From: Sphaerosporella brunnea
Taxonomy: Eukaryota; Ascomycota; Pezizomycetes; Pezizales; Pyronemataceae
Direction of reading: 5' to 3'
DNA: 64,000 bases
Assembly: GCA_008704415.1 (NCBI GenBank)
Contig: VXIS01000157.1
Span: 1-64,000, forward strand
Of the stretch, positions 21,933 through 33,376 are shown piece after piece. Positions within the stretch are counted from its first letter, which is position 1. The number at the start of each line of letters is the position of its first letter. The position numbers and the translations under genes were made by a program. Under the pieces are notes generated by a model. It saw nothing but the letters and a program-made list of their open reading frames with translations, was not told the DNA's origin and ran no database searches.

Positions 21933-22984
21933 ATGACATCGCACACACTCACGCAGCGCAAGAAACGTACCGCTGCCATGCCGACGGCCTCCGCACCACC
22001 CCCGCGGCAGCCCCAACGCCTCCTTTCCTACGCCGAACTAGCACCGTGGCAGCAAGACAACGAGTACCTGCTGCATGGGTACCGGGCCGAGTCTCGGTCG
22101 GTGTCGCTGTGTCTCCGCAGCTGGAGCTACCTCCACAACGAAAGCGTCAACATCTACTCGCACCTGGTCCCAGCGGTGTTTGCGCTCTTCTTCGAGGTTG
22201 CCTCGGAGCGCGGGCTGTTCCAGCGCTGGTATCCCGAAGCGACGGGGAGGGATAGGTTTGTGCTGACGTTTTTTTTGTTGTCTGCGGCGCTGTGCTTAGG
22301 CACCTCTGCCATGTACCACACGCTGTTGAGCCACTCCGAACATGTGGCGCATGTGTGGGTACGGCTGGATTTCTTGGGGATCATCGCGTTGATAGAGGGA
22401 TTCTTTGTGAGCGGGATTTATGTGGCGTTCTACTGCGAGCCACGGCTGCAGAGGATTTACTGGACTATGGTAGTTACACCTACCCCGACGTTATTATTGT
22501 CAACGTATCTAGAAGTGGCTGATGAAAAAGGCAGATCACAACCCTCGGCATCTTCTCCGCCATCTTGATCGTAAACCCGCGCTTCCAGGGCAGAAGATGG
22601 CGTTCCTTCCGGCTCCTAACCTTCGTGACCACCGGACTCTCCGCGTTCGCCCCCATAGCCCACGGCCTGAAACTGTTCGGCTGGGAAGAGATGTTTAAGC
22701 AGAGCGGGCTGCCGTACTACCTTTTCGAGGGGTTGCTGATCTGTATCGGCGCCTATTGCTACAATGTATGTTGATTATTGTTCAGCGTTTGTTCTCTCGG
22801 CTGCCGGGCGCTAATACAAGCGAAGGGACACATTCCGGAGAAATTCAGGCCTGGCGCCTTCGATATTTGGGGCGCTTCTCATCAGCTGTTTCATTTGTTG
22901 GTGGTGGCCGCGGTGGGCGTGCATTTGGCGGCCATTCGGAGTGCGTTCGAGTTCAAGTATGTGAATAAAACTTGCGCCGCTTAA
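21933..22984 (+). CDS. PAQR family (hemolysin-III/adiponectin-receptor-like) membrane protein
   Basis: Exons 21933-22469 and 22535 onward are joined by a clean 65-bp intron. The third exon resumes at 22821, for ~311 residues. PAQR signatures are all present: ESVNIYSHLVP after a cytosolic N-terminus, SAMYHTLLSHSEHV...RLDFLGI, and the C-terminal DIWGASHQLFHLLVVAA. The His in YHTLL and the two in SHQLFH are the metal ligands of the family. Fungal members (Izh type) sit in membranes and influence zinc and sterol homeostasis. Seven hydrophobic helices fit. Oddity: the best donor for intron 2 (GTATGT at 22766) puts the conserved third exon out of frame. The phase-correct donor is GTTGAT at 22770, giving intron 22770-22820 with a GCTAAT branch site. 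Confidence 0.85.
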
Positions 22985-23812
22985 GGAGACGTTTGCAATG
23001 ATGTTTTGATGGTTTAGATGATGCATAGAAAGGGCGAGAATCGAGGGTTTGGGTGGTGGGGGCTTAGCCAGCGAGTTTCCCTGGAATTCCAATCCCCCCT
23101 AGATACTAGACCGCTAGCAAGCCGGATAGAGCCCGCTGGTATCCGAGTGGTTTCTGAAGTTTTGGTGTGCCATCGAGAACTGCGTTTCGAGTGATGTAAC
23201 GAGCAATGAGGGTGATATCGCATGACCGAAAAACGAGCCGTGTGTGACAAGCGAAAATGTAACGGACGCCCTACCGTGACCCGCCCTAAGCCATAGGCAT
23301 TCAAGGCGGCCAACACCAACGTGATCCTCTCTTGATCAACACAAAACAAAAAACCAATAACGGACGATTTCTACGGGACCACCGCGACAAAAAGGTGGAT
23401 GACTTCGGGTACTGTAGAGCCAGCTACCATAAACACCTTTCTCTCCACTGCACCGAAAGCAACATTTCGGATCTACCGGGTTACGTGGGACAGGTTACTT
23501 GTGGACAGTGATGCATTATGTATCACTCGGCTACAGCCTACAGACTACTTACTCACCCTTGGTTTTGGCGGTCATGATCTGCAGAGGCTTTTGTATCTGC
23601 TGCATCTCAGCGCTGTCCAAATTGCGGAACCACATAGCTGTCATCTCATCATGTGCGAATAACCTGGTGACTTCGAAAAGATGCATTGCGTTTGAGATAT
23701 TCTAGCCCCTGTTTGTACATTTGAGAAGTACATACTTCTTGGGACTCGTTCGAGGTTTCGAAGTCATGGTACTTGAAGAGAGCGAGAGAGCGAGTCGTAA
23801 ACTCAAATGGAT
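22985..23812. other. Intergenic, nothing supported
   Basis: Short frames only; the right end abuts a foldback element. Confidence 0.45.
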
Positions 23813-24167
23813 CACCGTCTTGTCTCGGTCGTAAGGCAAGAACTCTGCCGCGGAAGTATGCTGTATGGAAGTAACAATGGGCCGCAGGTGGAGGGCGGCT
23901 GTTGGTGATCGAGAAGAAGCGCAGTGGAGACAGCGCGCGGCGGGCGATCCTCTGTTCACCAGCCGTCTCCTCGTTGTCTCCAGCGTCGGCTTGCCTTTGA
24001 CTTTCCATCTCGCCCCACCACCTCCACCCCGGTTCTACGTTTTGCGGTCTCGACAACAAACAGCCGCTCCAGAGGGCCCTCCACCCCGCGCTTGCGGGCC
24101 ATTGTTACTACATACAGCATACTTCCGCGGCAGAGTTCTTCCCTTGCGACCGAGATAATACGGTAAG
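23813..24167. mobile_element. Foldback element with ~95-bp inverted arms
   Basis: The left arm (about 23813-23913) and the inverted right arm (about 24045-24167) share CCGT-x2-T-x-TCTCGGTCG, then GAACTCTGCCGCGGAAGTA, then AGTAACAATGG and further partial identity (GTGGAGGG, CGGCTGTT). A GC-rich centre separates them. No transposase is present. No convincing target duplication was found, so family is undetermined. Confidence 0.75.
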
Positions 24168-24811
24168 GTCCAAACTACTGTATTATACTCTAGAGGCTAT
24201 CTACCACATATGATATCCCGTTTTCCGTTTTTGTGACAAGTTTTAGTGGTTGTCAACAGCTTATATTGATCAGTAAAAGCTTTTTTTGGCCTGCGTCGTG
24301 GATTCTCCACTGGAGAACTCAGTGAAAACGCTCGCCATCCAATTGTGAGCGGACCGATCTAAATTCGAAAGCTTACTTGCCGGTGGGTACCCGAAGTGTT
24401 TCACCGGTGATAGGCGGCCGCCGCTCCGCCATATGCGATATGAACATGCCAACCTGCAACAAAGACTGCCCAGCCGCTTGGGAAGCGGGAAACCGCAGTC
24501 CAGACTCCAACGCTGCATGTAGCCGCATGTGGGCTCAGTAGAGCATACTCGATCGTAGTCCGATGGTGGTACAGCTCCAACGCTCTCTGCGCATGAACAC
24601 GTTGTTCTCGTGGGCTTGGGACAGGGCAAGCACAGGATATCACTCGCGGTTTGGCGATGCTAAAAATAGCCGCCCACCGATGGGATCGACAGTTCATGCT
24701 CGTATTCACCAGCAAGGCGGCGGTTAAAGGTACCAGTTCGTGAACTCCAACGTCCCCATCTCCATCGCCGCGCGCCATCTCCTTGCGACCGAAAAAAAAA
24801 AAAAAAAAATC
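24168..24811. other. Upstream region of the STAND-like gene, nothing else seen
   Basis: Contains an 18-base A run at 24792-24809 ending two bases before the predicted ATG; no TATA box was identified. Confidence 0.4.
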
Positions 24812-27800
24812 ATGTCTTGTCTCCCGCTGGTCGAGCAAGTCGGCAATCGCGCCTGGGACTTGTATTCGAATACCTATCTCGGTATACCTTCCTTCCCCTT
24901 TCCTTGGGAGAAGCGTTCTCCGCACACCGCGCACCGCTAAAATCGCGCAGTGAACCAAGACGCGCCGCCAGAGTTCCGGCTCCTGGTCGCGGCAATCACG
25001 GCGGTGCAGCAAGCGCTCAAGGAGCTCGACGAACGCCTGCAAAGCCCGAGCTGCAGCCTCGACCTCTACAATGTGCAGATTCTCTGCCGCGCGCTGGACC
25101 GCACGCTCGACGTCACGTCGAAGCTGGTGCATCGCTTGCGGCGCATGGTGGGGCCGGCAGCGGCGGGCGACGCGGCGACGCTGCCGCAGAAGCTGTGGGG
25201 CGCGGTCAAGTGGCAGGCAGAGAAGCGCACGGTCGTCGATTTGGCCGGACGGCTGACGCTGCACACGAACGCTGTCAATTTGCAGCTGATGACGGCGGCG
25301 AAGTAGGTGTTTTTTTTGCGGTTTTGTTTCGACGCGGTGGGCTGACGCGGTGGGAAAGCGAGTCTGTCGCCAAGGTCCAGAGCATCCTCGATGCCGTCGT
25401 CGACTCGGTCGAGCTGCGCGAGGACCGCGCGCAGGCGATCCGCCGCTGGCGCACGATCCAGCGGACGCCGGTCGAGCTGGGGACAGGCGTGGACGTGGTC
25501 GCGCCGGTGGAGCTGGACTCGGTCGAGGTCCGCCTGCCTCCGCACGAGGCGCCCGCCTCCCCGGAACCGGAGTACGAGGAGGGGCTGATCCCGGTGGACT
25601 CGGAGGAGACGCGGGCGCTGGACCAGTTCTGGGCCGAGGAGAAGATCGTGGTCGGCCAGATCGTGGCTGCGGCGTCGAACTGGCTGCTCGAGAACGGAAT
25701 CCAGCCGTCGGATAAGGTTGTGCGGGCCGGCACCACGCTTGGTCGCCGCGACCGCATCCGCGCGTATGATCGTGAGCCGCCGACGCGGAATGTGCCTGGC
25801 GATGAGGATAAGTTCGCTTTGACGCTGCAGGACCTGGACCCCACGCTGTACACTGTTGCGGACCTGCTCGCGCCGAGCGGCTTCGGCTGCGGCGCAAAGG
25901 CGTCGCAGGCATTCCGCATGGAAGCGTCGCAGAACTACGGGACCCCCGACTGGCCGAAGACCTCGAAGCACTGGCTGAAGCTGGCCGCGTGGTGGCTAAC
26001 CAAGAGCCGGCTGCTGAAGAAAGAGATCGGCCACGCGACCCATCAGTCCTGCATCGATCTCTCCAAGGCGGCATGGATCATGTCCGAGATGCTACCTGCG
26101 GGAGCGGCATTGGAGGCGGAAAGCAAGTTCGTGCACAACAAGCTGTGGACGCTTTTGAAGACCGAGATCCAGGCCCTGAGAAGAGACGGATCTGTGCGTT
26201 TTGCGCCGTTTGCGGTCGAGGTCGAATCCTTCCGGATCCTGGAACCGACCCAGCCGGAAGAGCGCGGGCCGTGGCTGCTCCCGGAACGGGAAGATTGGGT
26301 TACCCAGAACCTCCTGCGGGACGAAACATCGTACTCGTTCCGCGCGCTGGTGTCGGTGGATTTCGGAGTCGTCATGCCAACTCAGTGTGCCCCGGAGAGC
26401 GACAAAAATTACCTGTTGACCATGACGCTCCAGCCGGAGGAACACCGTGTCACGATCGCGGTCTGCAACCAGCTGGGCCATCTGGATGCTGTGAACATGC
26501 TGGGCGGCCAGTACTTCCCACTGGTCTCGGAAACCGATGTCAGTCTCTGGTTCCAGCTCGAGTTCCGCAAGCGCGCCATGTACGTTGGGTTCTCGTCGCT
26601 GGAGGCGGCGGTTCCGTTCTGGGTCCAGCGGAACTTGCTCAGACGCGAGCTTTTGGAACGCCCAACGGCGCTGTTCTCCATCACCGCGGAGAAAGTGCGC
26701 TACCTCACGCCGTCAAACACGCTCTTGTCGGTTGGCCCGGCGAAGCTGAAGCTGATGGAGATGCGGCGGGCGGAAGACGAGAATTGCAGGTATAGAGAGA
26801 TTGAAGTGGAGAACCACTTCGTCACGACTGGTATAGCTGGTGCAGCCCGTGGTATATACACTGCTGACTTGTCGGCAGAAATGCCACTTCACGTAATAAA
26901 GATAATAGAAAACGCAGTGCGGGTGACTCTCTGCTGGCCGTCGTTCAATAAACCCCAAGAGATCAAAACACAGAAAAACTCGCAGAGGAGGCCCATCAAG
27001 GAGGTTGATGGCGAGATGTTTTCACTGAGCCCAGCGATGCAAGAGCGCGTCAAGGCCAGTATGAGACGGTGTTTCGACGTCGATTTCGCCGAGATCAATG
27101 GTAAGTCCCGTCCCGGGCGCAGACTGCCTGGCAACTGCTGAAGCATGCAGATCGGCTTTGTGATATGGAGCTTTCCACGCGGACAGGTAGGTTACCGCCG
27201 TTACGTTTCCAGAGCATGCATTGATGGCCCACCAGACAGGATGCTGGACGTGGTGTTCCGGTCAGTTGAAGGTATGTTTCCCCCCAAAACACAGAAATCC
27301 ACATCGCCGACAACCGTAGATGCGAAACTCTTCATCCAGCACGTCGGCGGAACGACCGCATGGTCATCTACCGAGACGCACATATTCCGCCGGTAAACAC
27401 ACCCCTTCCCCTTTGACATGCACATACTCAACCGCAACGTCCAGACTATCCTCGACGATCGAAGTGCATCTCTTCCGCGAAATCGATAACACCGCACGCC
27501 TCTGCTACGTCGAGTCTGGAGTCTACTGCAACTTCTTCCTGGACCCGATGACAACGTACTTCCTTGCGCCGGACCTCAGCCTCTCGATCTGGTGCCTAAT
27601 CTGGTCGCCTTCCGGCAACACGGCACGCAACGAGGCGCACTACCGGCAAGAAGCCCACGACCTCTCGCTGTTCGGCCAGGCCGACACCTCCGCCTTCCTC
27701 TCAGCGATGTTCCCGAAGCAGCGGCTGACCTATCTCCCGATCAGCCACTTATCAGCGGAGCAGCCATCGCGGATAAATTTTCTTCCCGGTAACGTGGTAG

Positions 27801-28294
27801 TCACCGCGAAAATTGCGGCGGTGGTGCTGGCGGTGGTGCCGAACCTGAAGGGGGAGAACTCTGGGCTTAGAATTGGGCTGCGAGTTGTCGCGTTTGGAGA
27901 GTTGGCGCCGCATTCGGGAATTGTGGCGGGGATTGCGGCTAGGAAGTTGATCTGCGACGTGCCGTTCGAATACACCTTCAAGCGGCTGCCGCCCTCCAAA
28001 AAATCCCCCGACTCCCCCGAACTGAAAATCACCTTTCGAAACGCAAAAAACCATGTGATGCTCAGCTTCACGAGGGACAAGAAGGTCCGCGCCGCGTTCC
28101 CGGATATGTACACCAAGAGGATGGAGGGCGGAAACGTCGAGTTTAGGGTTGCGCTCAGCTCCTGGGTTAACGCTATGAGGGCGATGGGCACGCCGGCGGC
28201 TGACGTTGAGGCTGGCAGGAAGGAGGGGATGGGCGTTTCCGGGCGTTTATGGACTTTGCCGGAGCAGAGCTGGGATAAGGAGCTGGTTCAGTAG
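24812..28294 (+). CDS. HeLo-associated/STAND-like large protein; reading frame conflicts near 27.2-27.4 kb
   Basis: Exons 24812-24881, 24951-25302 and 25359-27100 are well phased (69- and 56-bp introns; branch GCTGAC). The first ~140 residues (LVEQVGNRAWDLYSNTYLV, DAPPEFRLLVAAITAVQQAL, WGAVKWQAEKRTVVDL) match the helical domain found at the N-terminus of many fungal STAND/cell-death proteins. The middle (~140-720) is unrecognised, with an acidic linker and beta-rich parts. The last ~280 residues (from 27445: STIEVHLFREIDNTARLCYV, later LKITFRNAKNHVMLSF) form one long frame. Between 27101 and 27445 conserved-looking pieces occur (DRLCDMELSTRT; MLDVVFRSVE; EIHIADN...DRMVIYRDAHIPP). One intron between them is only 23 nt (27272-27294), and two junctions are off by one base with canonical sites. 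Either the gene carries indels or splicing is unusual. GC-rich codon use throughout. Confidence 0.65.
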
Positions 28295-28578
28295 GTGGAG
28301 CTGTGATGGAGATGTTGACGGGCTTCGTGCAGGTGGTTTTTTTATGGCTGTAACTTCCAATACGTAACATGGCTGTTTCACGGTCTTCGCTTGTGGAACG
28401 GCTGGATGCAGAGCAGGAACAACACTTCTATTTGTAGATCAAGTTGCATGATGCAGGTACCCAGGCAATTCCGAACCTTCATTCCTGCACCACTGTGGCG
28501 ATCCAGCAACTGCCGGGAGAGCTGCAACTTGCAGGTTTTATAGAGGCAATTGACCTCTTCTTTCCATCGACAACGACC

Positions 28579-29867
28579 ATGATGGCCTCCCAAGAACCCA
28601 GCATCACACCCACCCCCTTCCGCATCTCAATCCCTAAGGAAAAGCTCGTAGCCCTCCGCACACTGCTCGAGAACTCGCCCATACCCGCGCCCTTCTACGA
28701 AGGCCAGCATGCCAATTTCGGGGTCACAACCGCCTGGATGACGGCGGCGAAAGACTACTGGCTCAACTCTTTCGACTGGTACCCATCCCGTTCCGCTCGC
28801 ACGCGCAGAAGATTCACCGTGCTAGGACTGAATACGAAAACACGCTCAACACCTATCCGCACTTCCTGCTCACGGACCCCAACACCTCCCAGACCCTGCA
28901 CTTCCTCCACCACCGCTGCGCGAACGCATCGGCGCCCGCGCTCCTCCTCCTCCACGGCTGGCCCAGCAGCTTCGCCGAGTTCCTCCCGCTCATCCCGCAC
29001 CTCGCCGCCGACTTCCACCTCGTCATCCCCTCGCTGCCGGGGTTCTGCTTCTCCACGCCCCCGCCGCTGGCGCACGACTTCACGCTGGCCGCGTGCGCCG
29101 CGCAGCTCGACACGCTGATGCAGCGCCTGGGCTACGCCGCGTACCACGTGCACGGCGGCGACCTCGGCGCGTTCCTGGGCCGGCTGCTGGGCGCGGGGCC
29201 GTACCCCGCCGTGCGCGGCGTGCACGCGACGATGGTGTGGGTGCTCCCGCGGGCCGAGCTAGCGCCGCCGACGTCCCTGCCGGCACGCGAGCAGGAGGGC
29301 CTGCGGCGCGGGCGGGAGTTCGCCAGCGTCGGCTCCGCGTACGCGCTGGAGCACGCCACGCGCCCCGCCACGATCGCGCACGTGCTCGCCGCGTCGCCGC
29401 TCGCGCTGCTCGCGTGGGTCGGCGAGAAGTTCCTCGCCTGGACGCACGCGCCGCCGCCGCTGCGCACCGTGGTCGAGGCCGCCGCGCTCTGCTGGCTCAC
29501 CGCCACCCCCGCCACCGCCGTCTGGGCCTACCGCGACATCTTTCTCCCGGCGCGGCTGCGCGCGTGGAACCGCGTGCTGCCGGGCGAGGCGCTGTGGATC
29601 CGCGTGCCGATGGGCGTCAGCAGCTTCGCGAGCGAGATCGTGCCCGTGCCGCGGAAGTGGGCCGAGATGACGGGGAGGATGGTGTTTTGGAGGTGGCACG
29701 AGAAGGTGAGTTCCCCCCCGCCCCCCCTTTTTCTTCGGGGTCGGCGCTGATGGGCGGTGTTCGGGAAGGGCGGACACTTTCCCGCTTTTGAAACGCCGGA
29801 GACGTTGGCGCTGGATTTGAGGGAGTTTGTGGACATTGTGGAGAAGAGCGAGAGGGCGAAGTTGTAG
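28579..29867 (+). CDS. Epoxide hydrolase, microsomal (EHN) type
   Basis: Exons 28579-28778, 28826-29705 and 29769-29867 (introns of 47 and 63 bp; GTACCC and GTGAGT donors), 392 residues, the usual length. Residues ~10-75 are the EHN lid domain (FRISIPKEKLVALRTLLENS ... YWLNSFDW). The alpha/beta-hydrolase core follows. The oxyanion loop is HGWPSS (~110), nucleophile Asp lies in HVHGGDLGAFLG (~179), and the catalytic His lies in GGHFPAFETPE (~363, first codons of exon 3). These enzymes open epoxides with water via a covalent Asp ester. With the triad present it should be active. A hydrophobic stretch ~240-265 could anchor it to a membrane. Not obviously clustered with biosynthetic genes. ATG 28579 chosen; another ATG follows directly. 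Confidence 0.85.
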
Positions 29868-30347
29868 CGCCTGCGTCATAGTTTATCACTCTGTAGCTGT
29901 GCGGTAATGGAGAGACTGGGATTTTTTGTGGCTTTGACGGTGTGGCGGTGGAAGGTGCAAGTGACTTTTGCCACTTTGCTGGTGCCACTGCGGCGTTTTG
30001 CTTGTTTTCGCATCCACACATGACTCATCGCCACAAAAGAGCGACTAGGCTATTGTTACCCCAGGTGGTCTTTGAGCGCTCCCAAGAAAGAAATAAACGC
30101 GTTCCGCGGCTATCGCTACATGTCCACGCGTGCCCCGAGCCGCAGGGGGCAAGCGCTACCGGATTTGCTCTGCATGTCAGACAACCGTCCACGTCATACG
30201 GGCACAACAGTATATTTGGAGGCGGGCATGCACAGAGCACCGGGATGCCCTGGGAAAAGCATATAAGATGAGCAATGTGCAGGCATCGGTATCCCCAGCC
30301 CCAGTCAGTCAAGACTCACGACTCACCTTATCGATGACACCACGGCA
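29868..30347. other. Intergenic; possible promoter at its right end
   Basis: CATATAAG at 30259 could be a TATA box for the open frame at 30348. Nothing else seen. Confidence 0.4.
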
Positions 30348-30800
30348 ATGACACCTCGTTCGAAAACAAATCCTATTTTCGACAACATTCCGTGCACGCT
30401 GAACGCGACGCCCAGCCCGTGGCAGGGCTGCTGGTCGCTCTGCAGTCCCAATGCCTGGAGGCACAAATGCACAACTCCACCGAGCGGGGGCACGTGCATG
30501 TTCCGCCTGGAGCTGGCAAGCCCGGATCCGGCCGTTGCGGCGGAAGGCGGGGTGCGTCTCCGGTTGGCATCCCTGCCGTTTCTTCGCTCTGGCTGGGGCT
30601 GGCTGGCCCGTGTTCTACGATGGACGGCGCACATCTGGGACCGTCAGCGAGAAAGTTACCCATCCGCACGGGATCGGGTTCAGCGCTGTTTGGGCCCGGC
30701 TGCAGTCGTTTCCGGCGACTCGCCTCGCCACCAGCGGCAAGTTGCCGCCCTCTGCGGGTGCCGAGCGGGGAATGCGACGTTCTCGACGCACCGCGGATAG
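30348..30800 (+). CDS. Hypothetical GC3-rich open frame, 150 residues
   Basis: ATG 90 bases after a TATA-like element. The first ~110 codons are strongly GC-ending and rich in Cys/Trp/Pro (PWQGCWSLCSPNAWRHKC), which looks coding. The remaining codons lose this bias, while another plus frame (30600-30885) gains it. A frameshift or intron may lie near 30610. No family recognised and no clear signal peptide. Confidence 0.35.
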   Translation: MTPRSKTNPIFDNIPCTLNATPSPWQGCWSLCSPNAWRHKCTTPPSGGTCMFRLELASPDPAVAAEGGVRLRLASLPFLRSGWGWLARVLRWTAHIWDRQRESYPSARDRVQRCLGPAAVVSGDSPRHQRQVAALCGCRAGNATFSTHRG

Positions 30801-30885
30801 GGACATAAAGTGCCGCGTGCGATTGCCTGGGCGGCTCGCGCAGCGGGTAGCTGATGTGCACACACTTCCGCAAGCACTGGACTGA

Positions 30886-31847
30886 GTGGTTTGCCCCGTG
30901 CTCGGAAACGTGGTGAGCGCTGTTGCGAGCTGGCCACGCTCGGCGGCGCTGCGCTATGTGTCCAGAGACTTGTTTGGCGACCGGCAGCGCTGGACCGCGG
31001 AGACGCAGCGGCCAACCACGGGCTCCCGGACGCGGCCAACCTCGCTCAGGCGGAGCGGTTTTTGGACGGCGCGTGCGGTTTGAGAACGCAATCGCCCCAC
31101 GCGTACGAGGTGAGTGCGCGCTTCGGGTGCGGCCAGCCATGGCTGGGATAGGATTGGCGATGGGGGTGAGCGGCGCCGAGAAACGGACGGTCCACAGCAA
31201 ACATCCAGATGCATCTCTACGATCTCCAAATGCACACCCTGATCGCCTCCTCGCAGCCCAGCCCTTGCACGTGCAATCACCGCAGAGCTGCGGATGGGAC
31301 GGAGATGCGTAGACATGCTCCTGCTGTGCCTGTGCTTGGGCTGCTGTCGGATGCGGCTTGGCTCAGGACATCAGCCGAGGTTGTTGGATAGCGGCGGGCG
31401 CGCACGAGTCGGCCAGCTCGCCGCAATCCCACGTGAACGCAAACAGGCTCACGGGCTTGCGTTGTCCGGCGAGTTATTCCGAACGAACGAGGCCGCCCCC
31501 TCCTGCTCTGAGGTTGCCCCCGCCGCTTCTCGGGGCAATGCATCTACGACGCCGCGTGGCGGCACATGCCATCGATCTGGCCCGGCTAAGATCGATGAAG
31601 GATCCGAACGCCGGACCCTTCTCCCCTCTGATACACAGCCCGTCCGCTTTCCCGGATCGCCTCGTTTCCCCATGTCTCCGGTGCAAGCTCGGGTGGGAAA
31701 ACTCTTCGCGCCCAGCCGAGCGAAGCGTGCGGTGCATAAAAGCGGCCATGACGAAGTATCGTTTCCGCCTGTCCACCACGGCTGACCGGATCAAACGAAT
31801 CCCACCGCCAAGCTCAAGGTTATCACCGCCGCGAACAGCAGCCCGCG
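30886..31847. other. Intergenic upstream of the SET gene
   Basis: GC-rich with overlapping meaningless frames on both strands. TGCATAAAAG at 31732-31741 is a plausible TATA element for the SET-domain gene, 107 bases before its ATG. Confidence 0.4.
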
Positions 31848-32576
31848 ATGGCTCTCACTCCGACCTGGGTGCAGCCCTCCCACCCCCAGATCATGCAGGT
31901 CGTCCACGATTCCCCCGACCCGAACGAGTACCGGTCCTACGCCGTTTCCAGCGTCGCGCTTCCGGCGGGCGCGGTCTTCGCCCGGCTCAGCGCCCCGCCC
32001 CTCGCGCCGGCCACCAAGGCCTACAGCTCCGTGCAGACCTCGGCCGCAACCCACGTGGAGCTCAACTCCGACCTGGTGTACATCAACCACTCCTGCGCGC
32101 CCTCGCTGGAATTCGACGTCGCGGCGATGGAGATCCGGGTGGCGGCGGACCGCGCCGGCGGACTCGCGGTGGGCGACGAGTTGACTTTCTTCTACCCCAG
32201 CACCGAGTGGGACATGGCGCAGCCGTTCCGGTGCCGCTGCGGGGAGGCGGCCTGTAAGGGCTGGATCGCGGGCGCCTCGCGGATGGACGAGGACGCCCTG
32301 CGGGGTTACTGGCTGAACGAGTGGCTTGCGCAAGCCGTGAGGGAAAAGTGGAGGAAGGAGAAGCGGAAGGTCGATGCCGTCAACGGCGCTCCGCTCGGGG
32401 ATAATGGGTCGTTGAACGGAATGACCCCCGATGCGAGTCTTGCGGCTCGGGACGGAAAAACCCCGCAGCCGGCGGGTGCTCAAAGACAGGGCGCGTCGGC
32501 AAGAGGTCTGGCCGGGGAAATGGGCGGGGATACCAAGTCAAACGGCACTGGGGCAGGGGAGGGGCGGAGGGCGTGA
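31848..32576 (+). CDS. SET-domain protein with post-SET cysteines
   Basis: Single exon, 242 residues, a short lysine-methyltransferase-like protein. The SET core is compact: an N-terminal beta region (YRSYAVSSVALPAGAVFARL), then YINHSCAPSLEFD containing the NHSC motif that shapes the S-adenosylmethionine pocket. GDELTFFYPSTEWDM and a zinc-binding post-SET CRCGEAACKGWIAG follow. The usual N-terminal SET strand is abbreviated, as in the small fungal SET proteins found across Pezizomycotina, whose substrates are mostly unknown. The C-terminal ~70 residues are basic and disordered (WRKEKRKVDAV, Gly/Ser/Ala-rich). Whether it methylates histones cannot be said. Start fits a TATA-like element at 31732. 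Confidence 0.8.
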   Translation: MALTPTWVQPSHPQIMQVVHDSPDPNEYRSYAVSSVALPAGAVFARLSAPPLAPATKAYSSVQTSAATHVELNSDLVYINHSCAPSLEFDVAAMEIRVAADRAGGLAVGDELTFFYPSTEWDMAQPFRCRCGEAACKGWIAGASRMDEDALRGYWLNEWLAQAVREKWRKEKRKVDAVNGAPLGDNGSLNGMTPDASLAARDGKTPQPAGAQRQGASARGLAGEMGGDTKSNGTGAGEGRRA

Positions 32577-33096
32577 CCGGCAAGGCCGGCAGAAAGAGTC
32601 GTCCGGCCATGTGAGCGGTTGCTGGTAGTGGTTGGAGTTGTCCCAACGTTGTTGCGCCTCTGGGCTTTCACTTGCGTTTTTGGTTTCATATTTAGCAGGG
32701 CGTGGATTGTTTGGATTGTTTCACGCATTTGCGAGGTGGCTGCAATGTCAGGATGCCTACCTGCAGCTTGGCATTGCCTCCCGAAAAGCGATTCGTTCTC
32801 ATCATTGTTCGGAACCACCAGTGATCTCGTGCACCGGGGCAGCAGCGGGTATTTTTGGATGGGCACACCCAAAAGCCCCCGGGCTGTAGGCTACGTTTCG
32901 GTGCGCGTGTGCTCAGTTGCACCGAGGCTACGAGCGATCCCCAGTGCAGGCGCACAAATCAGTCTTACAATCTCGTTTACGTGAACAATTAATATTACAT
33001 CATCCTCGATATATATCGATACCGTATAACCACCGAAAGCCTGATCCCGCAGCAAACAGCAAACGCCTAGCAAACCGCAGCAAACCGCCCCAAACG
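32577..33096. other. Intergenic, nothing seen
   Basis: Convergent space between the SET gene and the minus-strand zinc-finger gene; a TATATATCGATAT patch near 33009. No gene supported. Confidence 0.4.
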
Positions 33097-33376
33097 CTAC
33101 CCCATCGACATCCTTTCGCTCAGATGTTGTTGGCGGGTTTGACGCTTCGGTATCGAGAGGTTGTGGACCCGCCGCACGTGGTCGAGCAGATTGTCCTTCC
33201 GCGTGAATCCTCGGGGTCGCGTGCAGCCGTTGACGTTGCAGTAAAACATCCGCGGAGGCTTCTCCATCTGGCCGCGATGCACCGACGCCTCGTGGCGGTC
33301 CCGGTCCGCTTTCTTGGGGAAATCTTTCACGCAGTGCCGGCAGTCGAAGGGCTTGAACACCGCCGGAGACCTGTGG
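33097..33376 (-). CDS. C2H2 zinc-finger protein, C-terminal exon
   Basis: The minus-strand frame, open from about 33395 to the stop at 33097, carries two classical fingers in tandem: FDCRHCVKDFPKKADRDRHE with distal HEASVH, and YCNVNGCTRPRGFTRKDNLL with distal HVRRVH (C-x4-C form). A basic tail follows. An acceptor (CCCCCACAG) lies at 33378 but is not in phase with it, so the upstream junction is unresolved. Probable upstream coding lies at 33797-34018. DNA binding is expected; target unknown. Confidence 0.6.

Noticed and set aside
24401..26074. 557-residue minus-strand open frame
   Set aside because: Antisense of GC-rich exons of the STAND-like gene; Arg/Pro/Ala-rich without motifs, while the plus strand has phased introns.
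28755..29879. Overlapping minus and alternative plus frames over the epoxide hydrolase
   Set aside because: Shadows; the hydrolase triad and splice phases fix the true frame.
30373..31200. 275-residue minus-strand open frame
   Set aside because: Arg/Pro/Ala-rich composition typical of antisense GC-rich DNA; no motif.
31791..32483. 230-residue minus-strand frame over the SET gene
   Set aside because: Antisense shadow; the plus frame has NHSC and post-SET motifs.
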